Origin: a bacterium
Lineage (GTDB): Bacteria; Zhuqueibacterota; Zhuqueibacteria; Residuimicrobiales; Oceaniaggregativiventaceae
Reading direction: 5' to 3'
Length of the DNA: 64,000 nucleotides
NCBI GenBank assembly: GCA_029565675.1
Contig: JAKQNP010000021.1
Location: 1 to 64,000 of the forward strand
A program made the position numbers and the translations under genes. A model generated the notes under the pieces. The model did not search any database. It had not been told where the DNA came from and saw nothing but the letters and a program-made list of their open reading frames with translations. Below, one piece after another: positions 51,646-61,498 of the stretch; the stretch's first letter is position 1, and each line of letters opens with the position of its first letter.

Positions 51646-52416
51646 ATGGAGGTGGAACTCTTTAATTTGCACGGGAAAAAAGCTCTCGTCACGGGGGGCA
51701 ACACCGGCATTGGCCTGGGAATGGCTCTTGGGTTGGCGCAGGCCGGCGCGGTGGTGGCCATCACTGGTCGCGATCAGGAAAAGAACAGCGCTGCTTGCGC
51801 CCGGCTATGTGCTGTGCAGCCTGGGTGTCTGCAAGCGGTTTTTGATCTGGAGGAACTTGCCGGGATAGAACCATTCTATCGCTCTGTCTCGCAAGAGCTG
51901 GGCGGGGTTGATATCCTGCTCAACAATGCAGGGATGCAATGCCGTGGTCGCGCCGAGGAGATCGATGTTCGCGACCTCAACCGCATCATTGCCGTCAATC
52001 TGACTGCGCCCTATGTGCTGTCGCAGTGTTTCGCCCGCGAGCACATTGCAAACGGCACACCGGGAGTGATTGTGTTCACCGCATCGCTGATGAGCGAAGC
52101 GGCGCGCAAAGGCACCTCTGCCTACACCCTGACCAAAGGCGGAATTCGCCAGTTGGTGCGCGCTTTGGCGGTGGATTGGGCCGAGTTTGGCATCCGCGTC
52201 AATGGTATCGGGCCGGGCTATATTCAGACCGAAATGACGCGGCCGCTGGTTCAGGATAGCGAATTCGATGCCTGGGTGAAAAAACGCACACCTCTCGGTC
52301 GCTGGGGCAAACCGGACGATTTTGCCGGTGCAGCTGTCTTTCTCGCCTCCGACGCCGCTCGGTTCATCACTGGTCAGATCCTCTATGTCGATGGCGGCTG
52401 GCTGGCGACCTTTTAA
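51646..52416 (+). CDS. SDR-family oxidoreductase (gluconate 5-dehydrogenase-like)
   Basis: A 256-residue classical SDR: ALVTGGNTGIGLGMALGLAQ (NAD(P) loop), LLNNAGMQ (NNAG), VFTASLMSE (Ser), SAYTLTKGGIRQLV (YxxxK), RVNGIGPGYIQTEM and QILYVDGGW. The arrangement resembles 2-deoxy-D-gluconate 3-dehydrogenase or gluconate 5-dehydrogenase. It is transcribed away from DeoR across the operator cluster, so likely part of the same regulon. ATG 51646 follows AAGGAGCCTGG; a 301-codon reading frame from 51511 begins inside the operator-promoter region and is not used. Confidence 0.9.
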   Translation: MEVELFNLHGKKALVTGGNTGIGLGMALGLAQAGAVVAITGRDQEKNSAACARLCAVQPGCLQAVFDLEELAGIEPFYRSVSQELGGVDILLNNAGMQCRGRAEEIDVRDLNRIIAVNLTAPYVLSQCFAREHIANGTPGVIVFTASLMSEAARKGTSAYTLTKGGIRQLVRALAVDWAEFGIRVNGIGPGYIQTEMTRPLVQDSEFDAWVKKRTPLGRWGKPDDFAGAAVFLASDAARFITGQILYVDGGWLATF

Positions 52417-52478
52417 TCGCGTTGATTTGTCCGGCATTTTTTCTGTTGTGTTGCGGCAGAGTGCCGGTCACACCCTCT

Positions 52479-53696
52479 TTATGAATGCAAAAACTTGTCG
52501 GTCAATTTGCGGTGCCACTCAACATCCCGCCAGTTGGCGAAATGCGGTTGCGCATAGTTGTGCGGCGTCCAGCCCCACATGCGGTGCCGTATCGCGCCAT
52601 CAACACTCATGGCTGCCCATTCCAGCAACCATTGCCAATCCAGATCCGGATGGTCCAGATAAAACCAGCTTGCCCACGACTCGCTCGTCGTCAATGGCGT
52701 GCCAAAGCGATCCGCCCACGCTGAAAACGCAGCGAGTCTTTGCTGTTGCCGCTGGAAAAGCATCGGCATGACCGCACGATGCGCTTTGTTGCAGCGATCG
52801 CTGAACTCTTTGAACCAATCGTCCCGGCGATAGATGCCCTGGCTTATAAATTCATTGAATCTGCTGCGGCTGGTCCAGCGTGAATCGGCATCCAGATAGA
52901 AATGGACATCCAGACAGTCGAAATTCAGCGGTACGCTCAGCCATCTCTCGTCGCCGTGAATCGAGGCGGTGAAGCGCAGCTCGGGAAATTCCCTTTGCGC
53001 CATCTTCAGGGCGCTGTTTAGGTCGTCGGACAAAAAATCGCTCTGTTCAGCGGTAAAGGGCAATCCCTGATCCCAATCCAGATTCAATTTTTCTTTTAAC
53101 ATCTGTTTATAGCCGTTCATAAAAAACGGCACCTCGTTGTGCAGATCGACATAGAGGAGATTGGCAAAGCCGAACTCTTTTTTCCAGCGATGCAGAAAGG
53201 GGATCCAGATCTCGGCTGCCTCCCGGTGGTTGCGCGGTATGCGGTCGACTTTTGGCGACACGCCACCCAGGCCACACCAGTTGGTCTCGTCGAACCACCA
53301 GGTGCTGAGAGTATAAAAGAGATTTTTCTGCAATACTTTTTGCATAAAGTCAATCAACCACAAACCTGCCGGACCGCTGCATTCCTTGGTGTTGGCCCAG
53401 GGCATGAAGGGCCGCTGCGGATCGGCCCACGCAAATATGGTTTCTGGGTGGTCGAGATGGATCAGATTGGGCAGTGGATCGATGCGCACTGTGTTGTAGC
53501 CCCGTTCAATGGTTTCATCCAGCACCTGATTGTAATCGGCAAACGATTCGCCGGGCAGGTGGCGTACCAGATATCCCTGATCCCACATGATGACGGTTAC
53601 TCGGCGGGGATGCAGATAATCGCGGCAGTCGAACTTGGGATCAGCCGGCCAGCTCTGCGTCGGCAAGGTGCGGGAAATCTGTGAAGGGTAATCCAT
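52479..53696 (-). CDS. Cellulase-like TIM-barrel glycoside hydrolase family protein
   Basis: A 405-residue protein without signal peptide. It resembles the cellulase-like (GH5-superfamily-like) TIM-barrel proteins with an acid pair: YVDLHNEVPFF (putative acid/base E in NEV) and TTSESWASW (putative nucleophile E). Other motifs are VIMWDQGYLVRHLPGESF and TVRIDPLPNLIHLD. Substrate unknown. ATG 53696 has GGAAGAG 4-8 nt upstream. It lies 54 bp after the beta-helix lipoprotein gene, convergent with the SDR. Confidence 0.8.
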   Translation of the reverse strand: MDYPSQISRTLPTQSWPADPKFDCRDYLHPRRVTVIMWDQGYLVRHLPGESFADYNQVLDETIERGYNTVRIDPLPNLIHLDHPETIFAWADPQRPFMPWANTKECSGPAGLWLIDFMQKVLQKNLFYTLSTWWFDETNWCGLGGVSPKVDRIPRNHREAAEIWIPFLHRWKKEFGFANLLYVDLHNEVPFFMNGYKQMLKEKLNLDWDQGLPFTAEQSDFLSDDLNSALKMAQREFPELRFTASIHGDERWLSVPLNFDCLDVHFYLDADSRWTSRSRFNEFISQGIYRRDDWFKEFSDRCNKAHRAVMPMLFQRQQQRLAAFSAWADRFGTPLTTSESWASWFYLDHPDLDWQWLLEWAAMSVDGAIRHRMWGWTPHNYAQPHFANWRDVEWHRKLTDKFLHS

Positions 53697-53750
53697 GCTC
53701 TTCCTTTCGGTTATCGGCACTTGAAAATTGAGTGCTGTTTTCGACAGGCA

Positions 53751-55775
53751 TCATTTGGCGATTGAGGCGATTTCTGCAGGCAGCTCGCCGTTCCAGCCGC
53801 CTTCCTCCAAACCGGTTTGCACGATCTCCTCGAGAAGTTCATCGAATCCGGGAGGTTTCTCGGGAAAGCTGTGCTCATTATCGGACCACAGGTTCAGACC
53901 TTTGTTGTAAAAGATGTTGCCCTGCTCGTTCTGGCTCCAGACGCGGTTCTGCGACCAGACGCGCCAACCCGGCGAAGAGTCGGCGGTGACGACCGGCCCC
54001 CAGACGATATTGTCGCTCACAACCGCTCCGTCTACATTGTCGTCCATATAAATGGCGAACATCCATTTTTGTTTTTCGCCGGCGATCGACCGCCGTTTCA
54101 GCAGGTTTTTGTGATAGAGATTGCCCATTCCGGTCGACCAGGCATACAGCGGCGCACCGTCGCTCATCTTTTCCAGGTATTCGAAGACGGTATTCAGGCA
54201 AATCTTGTTGTTGCTGCTGTGCAGATATCTCTTGAAATTTCCGCGGCTGAAAACCGATTGCCTGCCGTCGGGAAAGTCCTGCCATCGGGTGGCATATTGC
54301 GCGTTTGCCCGGCCATAGGTGTCGACTCCGCCCGGATCCTGCGAATCCACTGCCGCGGCAAAGGCATCCGGGCTGAATGCATCCCAGTTTGCCCCGCAAA
54401 TCTGAATGCCGACATACGGGATGTGGTGAATGATGTTGTGATAGATCTCGTTTCCGCCGCTCTGATAAAGAGTGATCGCTGCTGAATGCAGATATCCCCC
54501 TTTGCCGGTATGGCTGATCGTGTTGCGCGACAAGATGTTGTTCTTGTTCACATCTTTCAGCCCCGGACCATAGCCTTGCAAAAGAATGCCGCCGCACCCC
54601 ATATAGACCATCTCGTTGCCGATGATCCGGACCCTCTGGGCATATTTTTCCAGATCAATGCCGTAGCTGCCGCTGTGCACAAATTTGCAGCCTTGCACGA
54701 GCAGATCCTCGACATCTTGACAATAGAGCATGGCATCCGGTAATTCGGCCTGGCGTTTGATCCATTCTTCCGGCCAACTGTCTTCCGGCATACGATCGGT
54801 GCAGCGAAACTCGATGCCTTGAAAATGGATGTGTTTGACCAGTTTTTGCCGGCTCTCGTCCCCCTCGATGTGCACAAGCCGATAGAGCATTGGCGCGAAA
54901 ATCTCATCTTCGTCTGTCAAAAAGCCAGTTAAAGGCCACAGATAGACTTTGCCGTTGCGGCTGTCGATCGCCCATTCGCCCGGCTCATCGATGAAGGACA
55001 GGGCGTTGAGCAAATTGTAATTGCCTTCCTGGAAGGAATCGCGCCAAAAGGTTGTCGGATTTTTGCTGTGCCGGTAGGCGGTCGAACTCTTTGCATCGAT
55101 GTTTTTGAGGACCGAAATCGTATTCCAATAGTTCACCGGCAGCAGATTGATCTCGATTTCGCCGTCCAGGCCTTCCAGATCTCGCAATTCGTGTTCTTTA
55201 AACTGCAGCATCTGCCCGCCGCTCCCAACAGGGCCCACTCGCAGCGGTTTGGACCATTGATGCCAGTCGTCTGTATTGGTCAACCTGGCGAGAGTCTGCG
55301 GTTCACCGTTGACGTAGAGAAAATGGAACTTCCATCCCTTTTCCAGGTCGGCGACATAAATTTTCCCTATCTGTTCAGGACGCAAATCCTTGTCCTCTTC
55401 CGTCAACAACCGCCAGCCGTCGATCTTTTTGCCGCCGCTCAATACCGGCTTTTCATCGGCATAAGCCATATAGCGGACCGGTGCATGTTCTTCGCCTGAA
55501 TCTTCCGGCAGGAGTTGAAAGACCTTGTCGCGGTAATAGGTGCCGCCGCGCAAAAACACGGTGAATCCTGAATCCGGCATCGGCGACTTGCCCTTGATCG
55601 CATGGATGGTGTCGCGAGCTTTTTCCAGGGTTGCAAATGGTCTGGCCAAAGTGCCTGGCTGGCTGTCGTCGCCTGACGGAGCCACATAAAAGGTGTTTCT
55701 TTGTGGTTGGTCCACCGCACAGCCGCAATACAAGGCCAGACAGAGCAACCAATGAGAAAGCTTTTTCACTGCCAT
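53751..55775 (-). CDS. Right-handed beta-helix lipoprotein (polysaccharide lyase/hydrolase-like)
   Basis: A 674-residue lipoprotein. The lipobox LALYCGC is followed by DUF1565-like start FYVAPSGDDSQPGTLARPFATLEKARD and GGTYYRDKVFQL. From about 330 to 560 come parallel beta-helix rungs rich in I/V/N/G repeats (LLVQGCKFVHSGSYGIDLEK, VRIIGNEMVYMGCGGILLQG). It may bind or cleave an acidic polysaccharide at the surface. ATG 55775 has CAGGAG at 5-6 nt. The GPH transporter gene lies 88 bp upstream on the same strand, so the two may be cotranscribed. Confidence 0.82.
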   Translation of the reverse strand: MAVKKLSHWLLCLALYCGCAVDQPQRNTFYVAPSGDDSQPGTLARPFATLEKARDTIHAIKGKSPMPDSGFTVFLRGGTYYRDKVFQLLPEDSGEEHAPVRYMAYADEKPVLSGGKKIDGWRLLTEEDKDLRPEQIGKIYVADLEKGWKFHFLYVNGEPQTLARLTNTDDWHQWSKPLRVGPVGSGGQMLQFKEHELRDLEGLDGEIEINLLPVNYWNTISVLKNIDAKSSTAYRHSKNPTTFWRDSFQEGNYNLLNALSFIDEPGEWAIDSRNGKVYLWPLTGFLTDEDEIFAPMLYRLVHIEGDESRQKLVKHIHFQGIEFRCTDRMPEDSWPEEWIKRQAELPDAMLYCQDVEDLLVQGCKFVHSGSYGIDLEKYAQRVRIIGNEMVYMGCGGILLQGYGPGLKDVNKNNILSRNTISHTGKGGYLHSAAITLYQSGGNEIYHNIIHHIPYVGIQICGANWDAFSPDAFAAAVDSQDPGGVDTYGRANAQYATRWQDFPDGRQSVFSRGNFKRYLHSSNNKICLNTVFEYLEKMSDGAPLYAWSTGMGNLYHKNLLKRRSIAGEKQKWMFAIYMDDNVDGAVVSDNIVWGPVVTADSSPGWRVWSQNRVWSQNEQGNIFYNKGLNLWSDNEHSFPEKPPGFDELLEEIVQTGLEEGGWNGELPAEIASIAK

Positions 55776-55863
55776 TTTATCTCCTGTTTGCTTTCGTATA
55801 AGCGATAGGCGCATGGATAAGGCATCTTGTTTGACGGCCATGTACCTCGCCCTTCCTTGCGCT

Positions 55864-57465
55864 CTAGCGACCGGCGCGGTCGATATCCAGTCTGGTGCGG
55901 ATGTTGTGCATTCGGTCTCGGTTGAGAGGATAAAAAAAGAGCAGAAAAATCCCGAACATGAAGCCGATCGGTTGGGTCAACACCAAAGCCAAAAACCAAT
56001 AGCGAATGGTTTCGGGGGACTGCACAGCCAGGGAGGCGTTGAACCCCGATGCGGCCAAAAGAACACCCTGAAAAACCAGCGAGGCGGAAGTTGCCAATTT
56101 GTCGAGACTGGTGTAAACCGCACCAAAAAATCCCTCGCGCCGTTCGCCGTTCTCCAACTCGTCATAGTCACAGATGTCGGCGATCATGGAATTGGCGATC
56201 ATCGGTATGGTGTTGGTGAAGACACCGATCAACGCCGCTGTCAATAGACTGGGCCATTGCATCGTCAACGTCCATGATAAATTGCCGATTGAAAATGTGT
56301 GGCTGATGAAAACGCTGTCGTGGTTGGAAAAGGTAAACCATAGCGATATATAAGCGACTGCACTCATTGCCATCATCAGTTGCAGCGTCGGCTTTTTGCC
56401 GAGACGATTGGACAAAGCGGCGATGGGGGACATGGCAAGGAAATTGGTGATGTTGATGGCGTTGAAAAAAACCGCCAACAGCGCCACGCCTTTGAGCTGC
56501 TCACCCTTGCCGATATGGTAGACAAACACATAGAAGAAAAAGATGCCCGTGATGGCCATGCCGAAGCGGGCAAAAAAGTTGCCTGCCACCAACAGCCAAA
56601 ACGGCCGATTGTGCAAGGTGGCTCTGATTGCCTGGCGGAGCGGCATTTGACTCTGCCGTTCCACCGCAACCGGCCGTTCTCGGCAAAAGAGAGAGGGAAG
56701 GCCGGTAAGAACAATGACCATGCCAAAAAGAATGCTGACCGGGATTACCCCTTGTGATCCTTTGAGAATATCGGCCTGATCGCCCTCGAACCACATGCAG
56801 AGTGGCATCAACCAGGGTGTCATAAATCCCCCTGCAGCGAACGCCACATAGCGCCATTTGAACAGATGGGTCCTTTCATCATAATCGGTGGTCATCTCAT
56901 AGCCCATGGCGATATGCGGGATGTTGAACAAGGTATAGCCTACCGCATAGAGCAGGGTCGTCATGACCAATAAAAAGATAAAAGTTCTCCATTCCGTTTT
57001 CATGGCTTTGCCGGCGGTATGCCACCATGTTTCTTTGCCTGTGGCGGTGGGGGAGTCGACCGGCGTTTCGCCCTGCTGCGGCGCAACCTCGCTGACCTGG
57101 CTTTGCGCGACGGCTGGATCGGAGTCGATGTTCGGCAAGGGTGGGAACCACAACAGCATGCTCAACAGGGCGGATAACAGCAAACCAGCGAGCAGATAGG
57201 GGCGGCGTCTGCCCCAGCGGGAACGGGTGCGATCGGAAAGATGGCCGACCAGTGGATCGCTCAGACAATCGAGGAATCGCGGCACAGCGCATGCCAGACT
57301 GACCAGAACCGCGTTGATTCCCAGCGCATTGATATAGATGACATTGACCAGGCCATTCATGCCGTAAATGATCGCGTGGTCGGTGAATCCGCCTAGCCCC
57401 CAAAACAGGCGATTGCGACGCGGAACTTGCTGATTGATCTCCTGCTTGTCTGCATTTTTGTCCAT
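55864..57465 (-). CDS. GPH-family (glycoside-pentoside-hexuronide) cation symporter
   Basis: A 533-residue MFS-type permease of the GPH/melibiose group with about 12 membrane segments. The family signature is DCLSDPLVGHLSDRTRSRWGRRRPYLL near residue 75. A central cytoplasmic loop of about 60 residues (PQQGETPVDSPTATGKETWW) splits the halves. It imports oligosaccharides, glycosides or uronates with Na+ or H+. With the beta-helix lipoprotein and cellulase-like gene it forms a small glycan-use cluster next to the amino-sugar island. Confidence 0.88.
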   Translation of the reverse strand: MDKNADKQEINQQVPRRNRLFWGLGGFTDHAIIYGMNGLVNVIYINALGINAVLVSLACAVPRFLDCLSDPLVGHLSDRTRSRWGRRRPYLLAGLLLSALLSMLLWFPPLPNIDSDPAVAQSQVSEVAPQQGETPVDSPTATGKETWWHTAGKAMKTEWRTFIFLLVMTTLLYAVGYTLFNIPHIAMGYEMTTDYDERTHLFKWRYVAFAAGGFMTPWLMPLCMWFEGDQADILKGSQGVIPVSILFGMVIVLTGLPSLFCRERPVAVERQSQMPLRQAIRATLHNRPFWLLVAGNFFARFGMAITGIFFFYVFVYHIGKGEQLKGVALLAVFFNAINITNFLAMSPIAALSNRLGKKPTLQLMMAMSAVAYISLWFTFSNHDSVFISHTFSIGNLSWTLTMQWPSLLTAALIGVFTNTIPMIANSMIADICDYDELENGERREGFFGAVYTSLDKLATSASLVFQGVLLAASGFNASLAVQSPETIRYWFLALVLTQPIGFMFGIFLLFFYPLNRDRMHNIRTRLDIDRAGR

Positions 57466-57636
57466 CGATCTGCTCTTCAGGTTTTTGGTCTCCGGCGGAT
57501 TTTATCGATAGAGCATAGCAATTCCAAAGCAGAAAATCAAGAACAAGATCATCCTTAGCGACCAGATAGGATTTCTGAGCGGCTGATGGCTGAATAGATG
57601 GGGAAAACCAAAAGGCAACGACACCAGAGCGGTCTG

Positions 57637-60495
57637 TTAAAAAAGCCGCAGGTCAGCGATAAATGAAGCGAGGAAATAGCGACCCAATGCCTCTGTTGAT
57701 GTGTCTTGGATAGTCGAGTCGGTTATCGATCTTCTGACCTCTGTGTTCTGATTCAAGAGGTCGTGAGCGGTGATTCTCAATTCGCCCCTTTCGTTTTTTC
57801 CGACTTTTTTCCCGATAGCGGCTGTACAGATGATGGAATGGGGATCTTCATGTTGGTCGAGGTTGCCGTCGTAGCGGTATTCGCCGACAATACGAATGAT
57901 CAAGCCTTTCAAGGTTTGCCAATTCAAATTCGCTCGGTTCCGACTGCTGAAATAGTCAGCTGTGCTGCTTCCGGAACGGCTGGCAATAGTGTATTGGGAG
58001 CGGTGGAAGTTGCCCTGTGTGCTGATGGCAAAGTCGAGCTTTTCACTGATGTTGCTGCTTAAAACGACGCCAAGGCCGGCCGAGTGGTTAGTGTTCCGGT
58101 TCGGCCGATTGTTGATCCGGGAAGGGGTCTGGGTTGTGTTCAGATTGACATTGAAGCTCAGAGTTGAGCGCAGACTTTTTAGCGGAAAGCCGTAGGTCAG
58201 CAGCGATCTGAGAGAGCGGTAACCGTCCATGTTTTCCGGAAACCGCAGCTGGCTGCCTGGATTGATGAGGATGCTGTTATAAACTGTTGCGTCTTCGCCT
58301 GTATCAATTGTTTGCCAACCGATGTAGTTGTGCGTGATTGTAGCACCAAGCATGAGAAAGAAAAAATTATCCCTGCTTGGATTCATGCGGTTAAAGCGCA
58401 GCGACAGCGAATGGCTGTAATCCGGATTCAGATCGGGGTTGCCGGTGGTGAGCTGCAATGGATCGCTGTTGTCGACAACATCCTGCAAGTGCCTGATGTC
58501 CGGGTCTTTGGTGCGGGTGCGATAATCGACCATCAAATTCTGTTGATCGGCCAGGCTGTATCGCAGCCGCAATCCCGGCAACAAAGAGGAAAAAGCGCGG
58601 TCGGTTGTCGTTGCGTGCGGAAGAATCGCATCGTTGTTCAAGCGCGCGGTTTCGTATGCGATCGTGGCTGTGAGATTGAGTTGATCGCGACGATAGCTAT
58701 AGCCTGTCCCGACATTAACAGTGCGATACACTTTATTGAACCTGCTGCTTAGGGTCGAGTCAAAAATTGCTGTTGTTTGATTGGCAGCAGACCACGTCGC
58801 CAGATCGCTCTCATCCCGGGCATACGAGTGGGATGCATGGATTTCCAGTTGGCTCTTTGTTCCGAGGGGCTCGGTAAACACGATTCGCGAGTTTATCCCA
58901 TAACCGTGGCGGTCCAAATCGGCGAATTGATCCAGGGTATCTGCTTGTACCGTCGGTTCGAGATACAAGCCGACTGCATCGAGTTGGTTGTCTCCTTTTT
59001 GCGCAGAATAGGTCAAGTCGCTGTTCAGGGACAGGGTCCTCCCTGCCTGTGCAAATCGGTGGCGCAGGAGCAGGCGCGCGGAGGCGTCGATGGCGGATAA
59101 ATCGGATGCAAACCTGTTGCGGACGGTGTTCAAATTCGTTCCCCCGACGTCTGTACGGCCAAAACTTTCGCTGCAGCCGTCATTGAGTTGCACCGTCAGG
59201 CGGGGGGCGAACAGCAGGGAGTTGTTTTCATCGAACCGAGGTTCCACGCGGGAATTAAATCGGTGGTTGGTGTTGCGCGAAGTTGAAAGGTTGTTTTCTT
59301 TGTAGATCTGTTCACCGGACTGGGAAAAGAGAAAGGTGCGTTCCAAAGAATTGGACGACTGGTTTTCCGCCGAGTTGAAGAAATAGCTGCCGGTAAAATC
59401 TATTTGTTTGTTCCACTGATCCTGGAAATTCACTCCAGCGGCGACGGTTTCGTTCATGCCACCGCGGGCATTGACCAGAAAATCGGCTGCCTGTCCGCCC
59501 CGGTCGCTGCCGCCGATCGGGCTGCCGCCAGGAGGTGGGCCGGCGATCCGGCTGCTGCCTGCCCCGCCGCCAGGGCGGGTCATTGCGCGACGCCCGCTGC
59601 TTTGCGCCGTGATGCCCAGCAGGTCGGCGCTGCTGAAATTTTGTTCATTGATGTTGTTGATATGACCGAGCAGGGTCAGCCTTTGCTCCTGATCAAACCG
59701 GTTGATGTTGCCGCCTGCGACATAGCGATCCTCGCTGCCATAACCGGTGTTGACTTTACCGAACTTGCCCTGTCGAAACGCAACGCGGGTGATGAGATTG
59801 ATCGTTTTGACCGAATTGCCGTCGTCAAAACCGGTAAATTGTGCCTGTTCGCTCTGTTGATCAAAAATCTGGATTTTTTCGATGATTTCAGCAGGGATGT
59901 TGCGCAGGGTGGCGTTGGGATCATCGCCAAAAAACGGTCGCCCATCGAGCAAAACTTTTTTGACTTCTTCGCCCTGCGCTTGCACTTTGCCGTCCTCGAC
60001 CTGGACTGCCGGCAATTTGTCGATCAGGTCCTGGGCCATGGCATCGCGCGTCACCTTATAGGCGTCGGCGCGATATTCGGTGGTATCCTCTTTGATGATC
60101 ACCGCCGGTGCCGGCGCGGTCACCAAAATCTCTTTGCCCGGCAAAGCGATCGGCTGCAGCAAAATATTCTGCAGATCGATCGAGCTGCGCAATTCGATCT
60201 TCTGTTCATGGGATCGGTAGCCTAGATAGCGAATGGTCAGCAAATATTTGCCGGTTTGGAGACCTGAAAAATGAAAAAAACCATCCTGATTGGATGCAGC
60301 ACCATAGCGAGTCGAGTCAGCCAGATCAACCAGCACGATGTTGGCCGATGGCAGAGCTTCCTTGTTCTCGGCCTCAGCGATCGAGCCGCGAATCGAATAG
60401 GTTTGGGCGCCGAGCACACCAACCAGCAAAGTATTGAGAATAATAATTTTTTGTAGAATCGAAATTTTGTGGTTGCGACTGGTTTGACTTTTCAT
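57637..60495 (-). CDS. TonB-dependent-receptor-like outer-membrane barrel with carboxypeptidase-regulatory domain
   Basis: A 952-residue outer-membrane protein. A signal (1-30) precedes a carboxypeptidase-regulatory-like domain (about 35-115, ADSTRYGAASNQDGFFHFSG), a plug-like segment (about 130-235, DLIDKLPAVQVEDGKVQAQG, then LLDGRPFFGDDPNATL) and a 22-strand-type barrel (OMP_b-brl_3 family) to the end (LASFIADLRLF). A Gly/Pro-rich insert lies near 305-335. It is alone, with no SusD partner, so is not a classical starch-utilisation pair. The ligand is unknown. Confidence 0.88.
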   Translation of the reverse strand: MKSQTSRNHKISILQKIIILNTLLVGVLGAQTYSIRGSIAEAENKEALPSANIVLVDLADSTRYGAASNQDGFFHFSGLQTGKYLLTIRYLGYRSHEQKIELRSSIDLQNILLQPIALPGKEILVTAPAPAVIIKEDTTEYRADAYKVTRDAMAQDLIDKLPAVQVEDGKVQAQGEEVKKVLLDGRPFFGDDPNATLRNIPAEIIEKIQIFDQQSEQAQFTGFDDGNSVKTINLITRVAFRQGKFGKVNTGYGSEDRYVAGGNINRFDQEQRLTLLGHINNINEQNFSSADLLGITAQSSGRRAMTRPGGGAGSSRIAGPPPGGSPIGGSDRGGQAADFLVNARGGMNETVAAGVNFQDQWNKQIDFTGSYFFNSAENQSSNSLERTFLFSQSGEQIYKENNLSTSRNTNHRFNSRVEPRFDENNSLLFAPRLTVQLNDGCSESFGRTDVGGTNLNTVRNRFASDLSAIDASARLLLRHRFAQAGRTLSLNSDLTYSAQKGDNQLDAVGLYLEPTVQADTLDQFADLDRHGYGINSRIVFTEPLGTKSQLEIHASHSYARDESDLATWSAANQTTAIFDSTLSSRFNKVYRTVNVGTGYSYRRDQLNLTATIAYETARLNNDAILPHATTTDRAFSSLLPGLRLRYSLADQQNLMVDYRTRTKDPDIRHLQDVVDNSDPLQLTTGNPDLNPDYSHSLSLRFNRMNPSRDNFFFLMLGATITHNYIGWQTIDTGEDATVYNSILINPGSQLRFPENMDGYRSLRSLLTYGFPLKSLRSTLSFNVNLNTTQTPSRINNRPNRNTNHSAGLGVVLSSNISEKLDFAISTQGNFHRSQYTIASRSGSSTADYFSSRNRANLNWQTLKGLIIRIVGEYRYDGNLDQHEDPHSIICTAAIGKKVGKNERGELRITAHDLLNQNTEVRRSITDSTIQDTSTEALGRYFLASFIADLRLF

Positions 60496-60636
60496 GGTCT
60501 TCTTTCACTGTCGTCAAAAGCTGTGGATTGGCTTGCCTTGATGCGGTTTGTTTTGTCTATTTGGACAAAGCTGCAGTGAGAATCATTCCCGGATGATGCA
60601 GATTGGTCGTTGTGATCAATTTATCGGATGGCAGTG

Positions 60637-60864
60637 CTATCGTTGTTTGAGTATCCCCAGACACTCTTTGGCGTGTGGACACCACTTGGCGCATCCCAGA
60701 TCGATTTTCGGGTTGCGTACAATCTGTCCGCACCGGTCGCAGGTGCGGGTGGGGTCGTCTTTCCAGAATTCGATTTCGTTGCCGCAGGATGGACAGGCCA
60801 CCTCATAAATGTCTTCCGGTTTCCAGAAGCGCTGGTCTTGTCCCGGGCAATGCAATTTGCTCAT
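60637..60864 (-). CDS. Small Cys-rich zinc-ribbon-like protein
   Basis: A 75-residue cytoplasmic protein with eight cysteines: C6, C24 and C27 (ACPSCG), C42 and C45 (TCDRCG), C58, C62 and C68. The two CxxC pairs resemble a zinc ribbon; the C-terminal C-x3-C-x5-C could hold another metal or cluster. The ATG overlaps the DUF3786 gene by 4 bp, and both follow the corrinoid activator gene, so it may assist CFeSP or CODH/ACS assembly. No named function. Confidence 0.72.
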   Translation of the reverse strand: MSKLHCPGQDQRFWKPEDIYEVACPSCGNEIEFWKDDPTRTCDRCGQIVRNPKIDLGCAKWCPHAKECLGILKQR

Positions 60865-61496
60865 AAAGTTTCCTTTGCCCTGGTTTTGCCCAGTTCATGG
60901 CAAATGCGGCCGGCCAGCACAGTTACATCTTCCGTCGGCAGGGCATGGCGAATGGCCGCCGGCAAGAGAAGATCGGCTGTGGGAGAAAATTCATTATCTC
61001 CCGTACGATAAACCAACCCGATCTGCAGCAACCCGACCACCTGGATACGCGCTCCCAGATCACCGATTGCGAGCGGTTGCCAGTCAAAGCAATCAAGTCG
61101 ATCCCGCAACCGCTGCAAGTCATTGCCAATAGCGCTTACCAGCGGCAGGAGGGAGCGATTGCGAAATGGCTGCCAGTAGAAAAGTCCGCCTGGCAGATCG
61201 CGAAAGGAAATCCAGTCATCGTTTTGGCGCCAGTTCACCTCGCTGAGCAAGAGGTGGAGCAACAACAAACGGTCGACCGGCCTGGCAGGCTGCTCCAGAG
61301 ACAGGTCCAGCAGCTCCAGCTCCGGCAGAGTCAAAAGCAGATTTTTGCCGAGAAAGCGAACGCTGCTGCGTTCGTTCTGTGGGGCAGGCAAACCCAATCG
61401 CCGACATGCGGCATCCAAATCGCGGCTGCGCAGCCGTTCGATGGCGAGCTGAAGGGCTTTTGCTTGTCCGTTTTGTTGATTCAGATGGTGTTCCAA
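60861..61496 (-). CDS. DUF3786 family protein
   Basis: A 211-residue soluble protein. The mid part (SEVNWRQNDDWISFRDLPGG) and the overall size match DUF3786 proteins, which occur near acetyl-CoA synthase/CODH genes in anaerobes and whose function is unknown. The apparent start is a TTG at 61496, 2 bp after the activator gene's stop; no ATG lies within the frame. Overlap with the Cys-rich gene suggests a coupled product. Confidence 0.72.
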   Translation of the reverse strand: MEHHLNQQNGQAKALQLAIERLRSRDLDAACRRLGLPAPQNERSSVRFLGKNLLLTLPELELLDLSLEQPARPVDRLLLLHLLLSEVNWRQNDDWISFRDLPGGLFYWQPFRNRSLLPLVSAIGNDLQRLRDRLDCFDWQPLAIGDLGARIQVVGLLQIGLVYRTGDNEFSPTADLLLPAAIRHALPTEDVTVLAGRICHELGKTRAKETL

Positions 61497-61498
61497 TT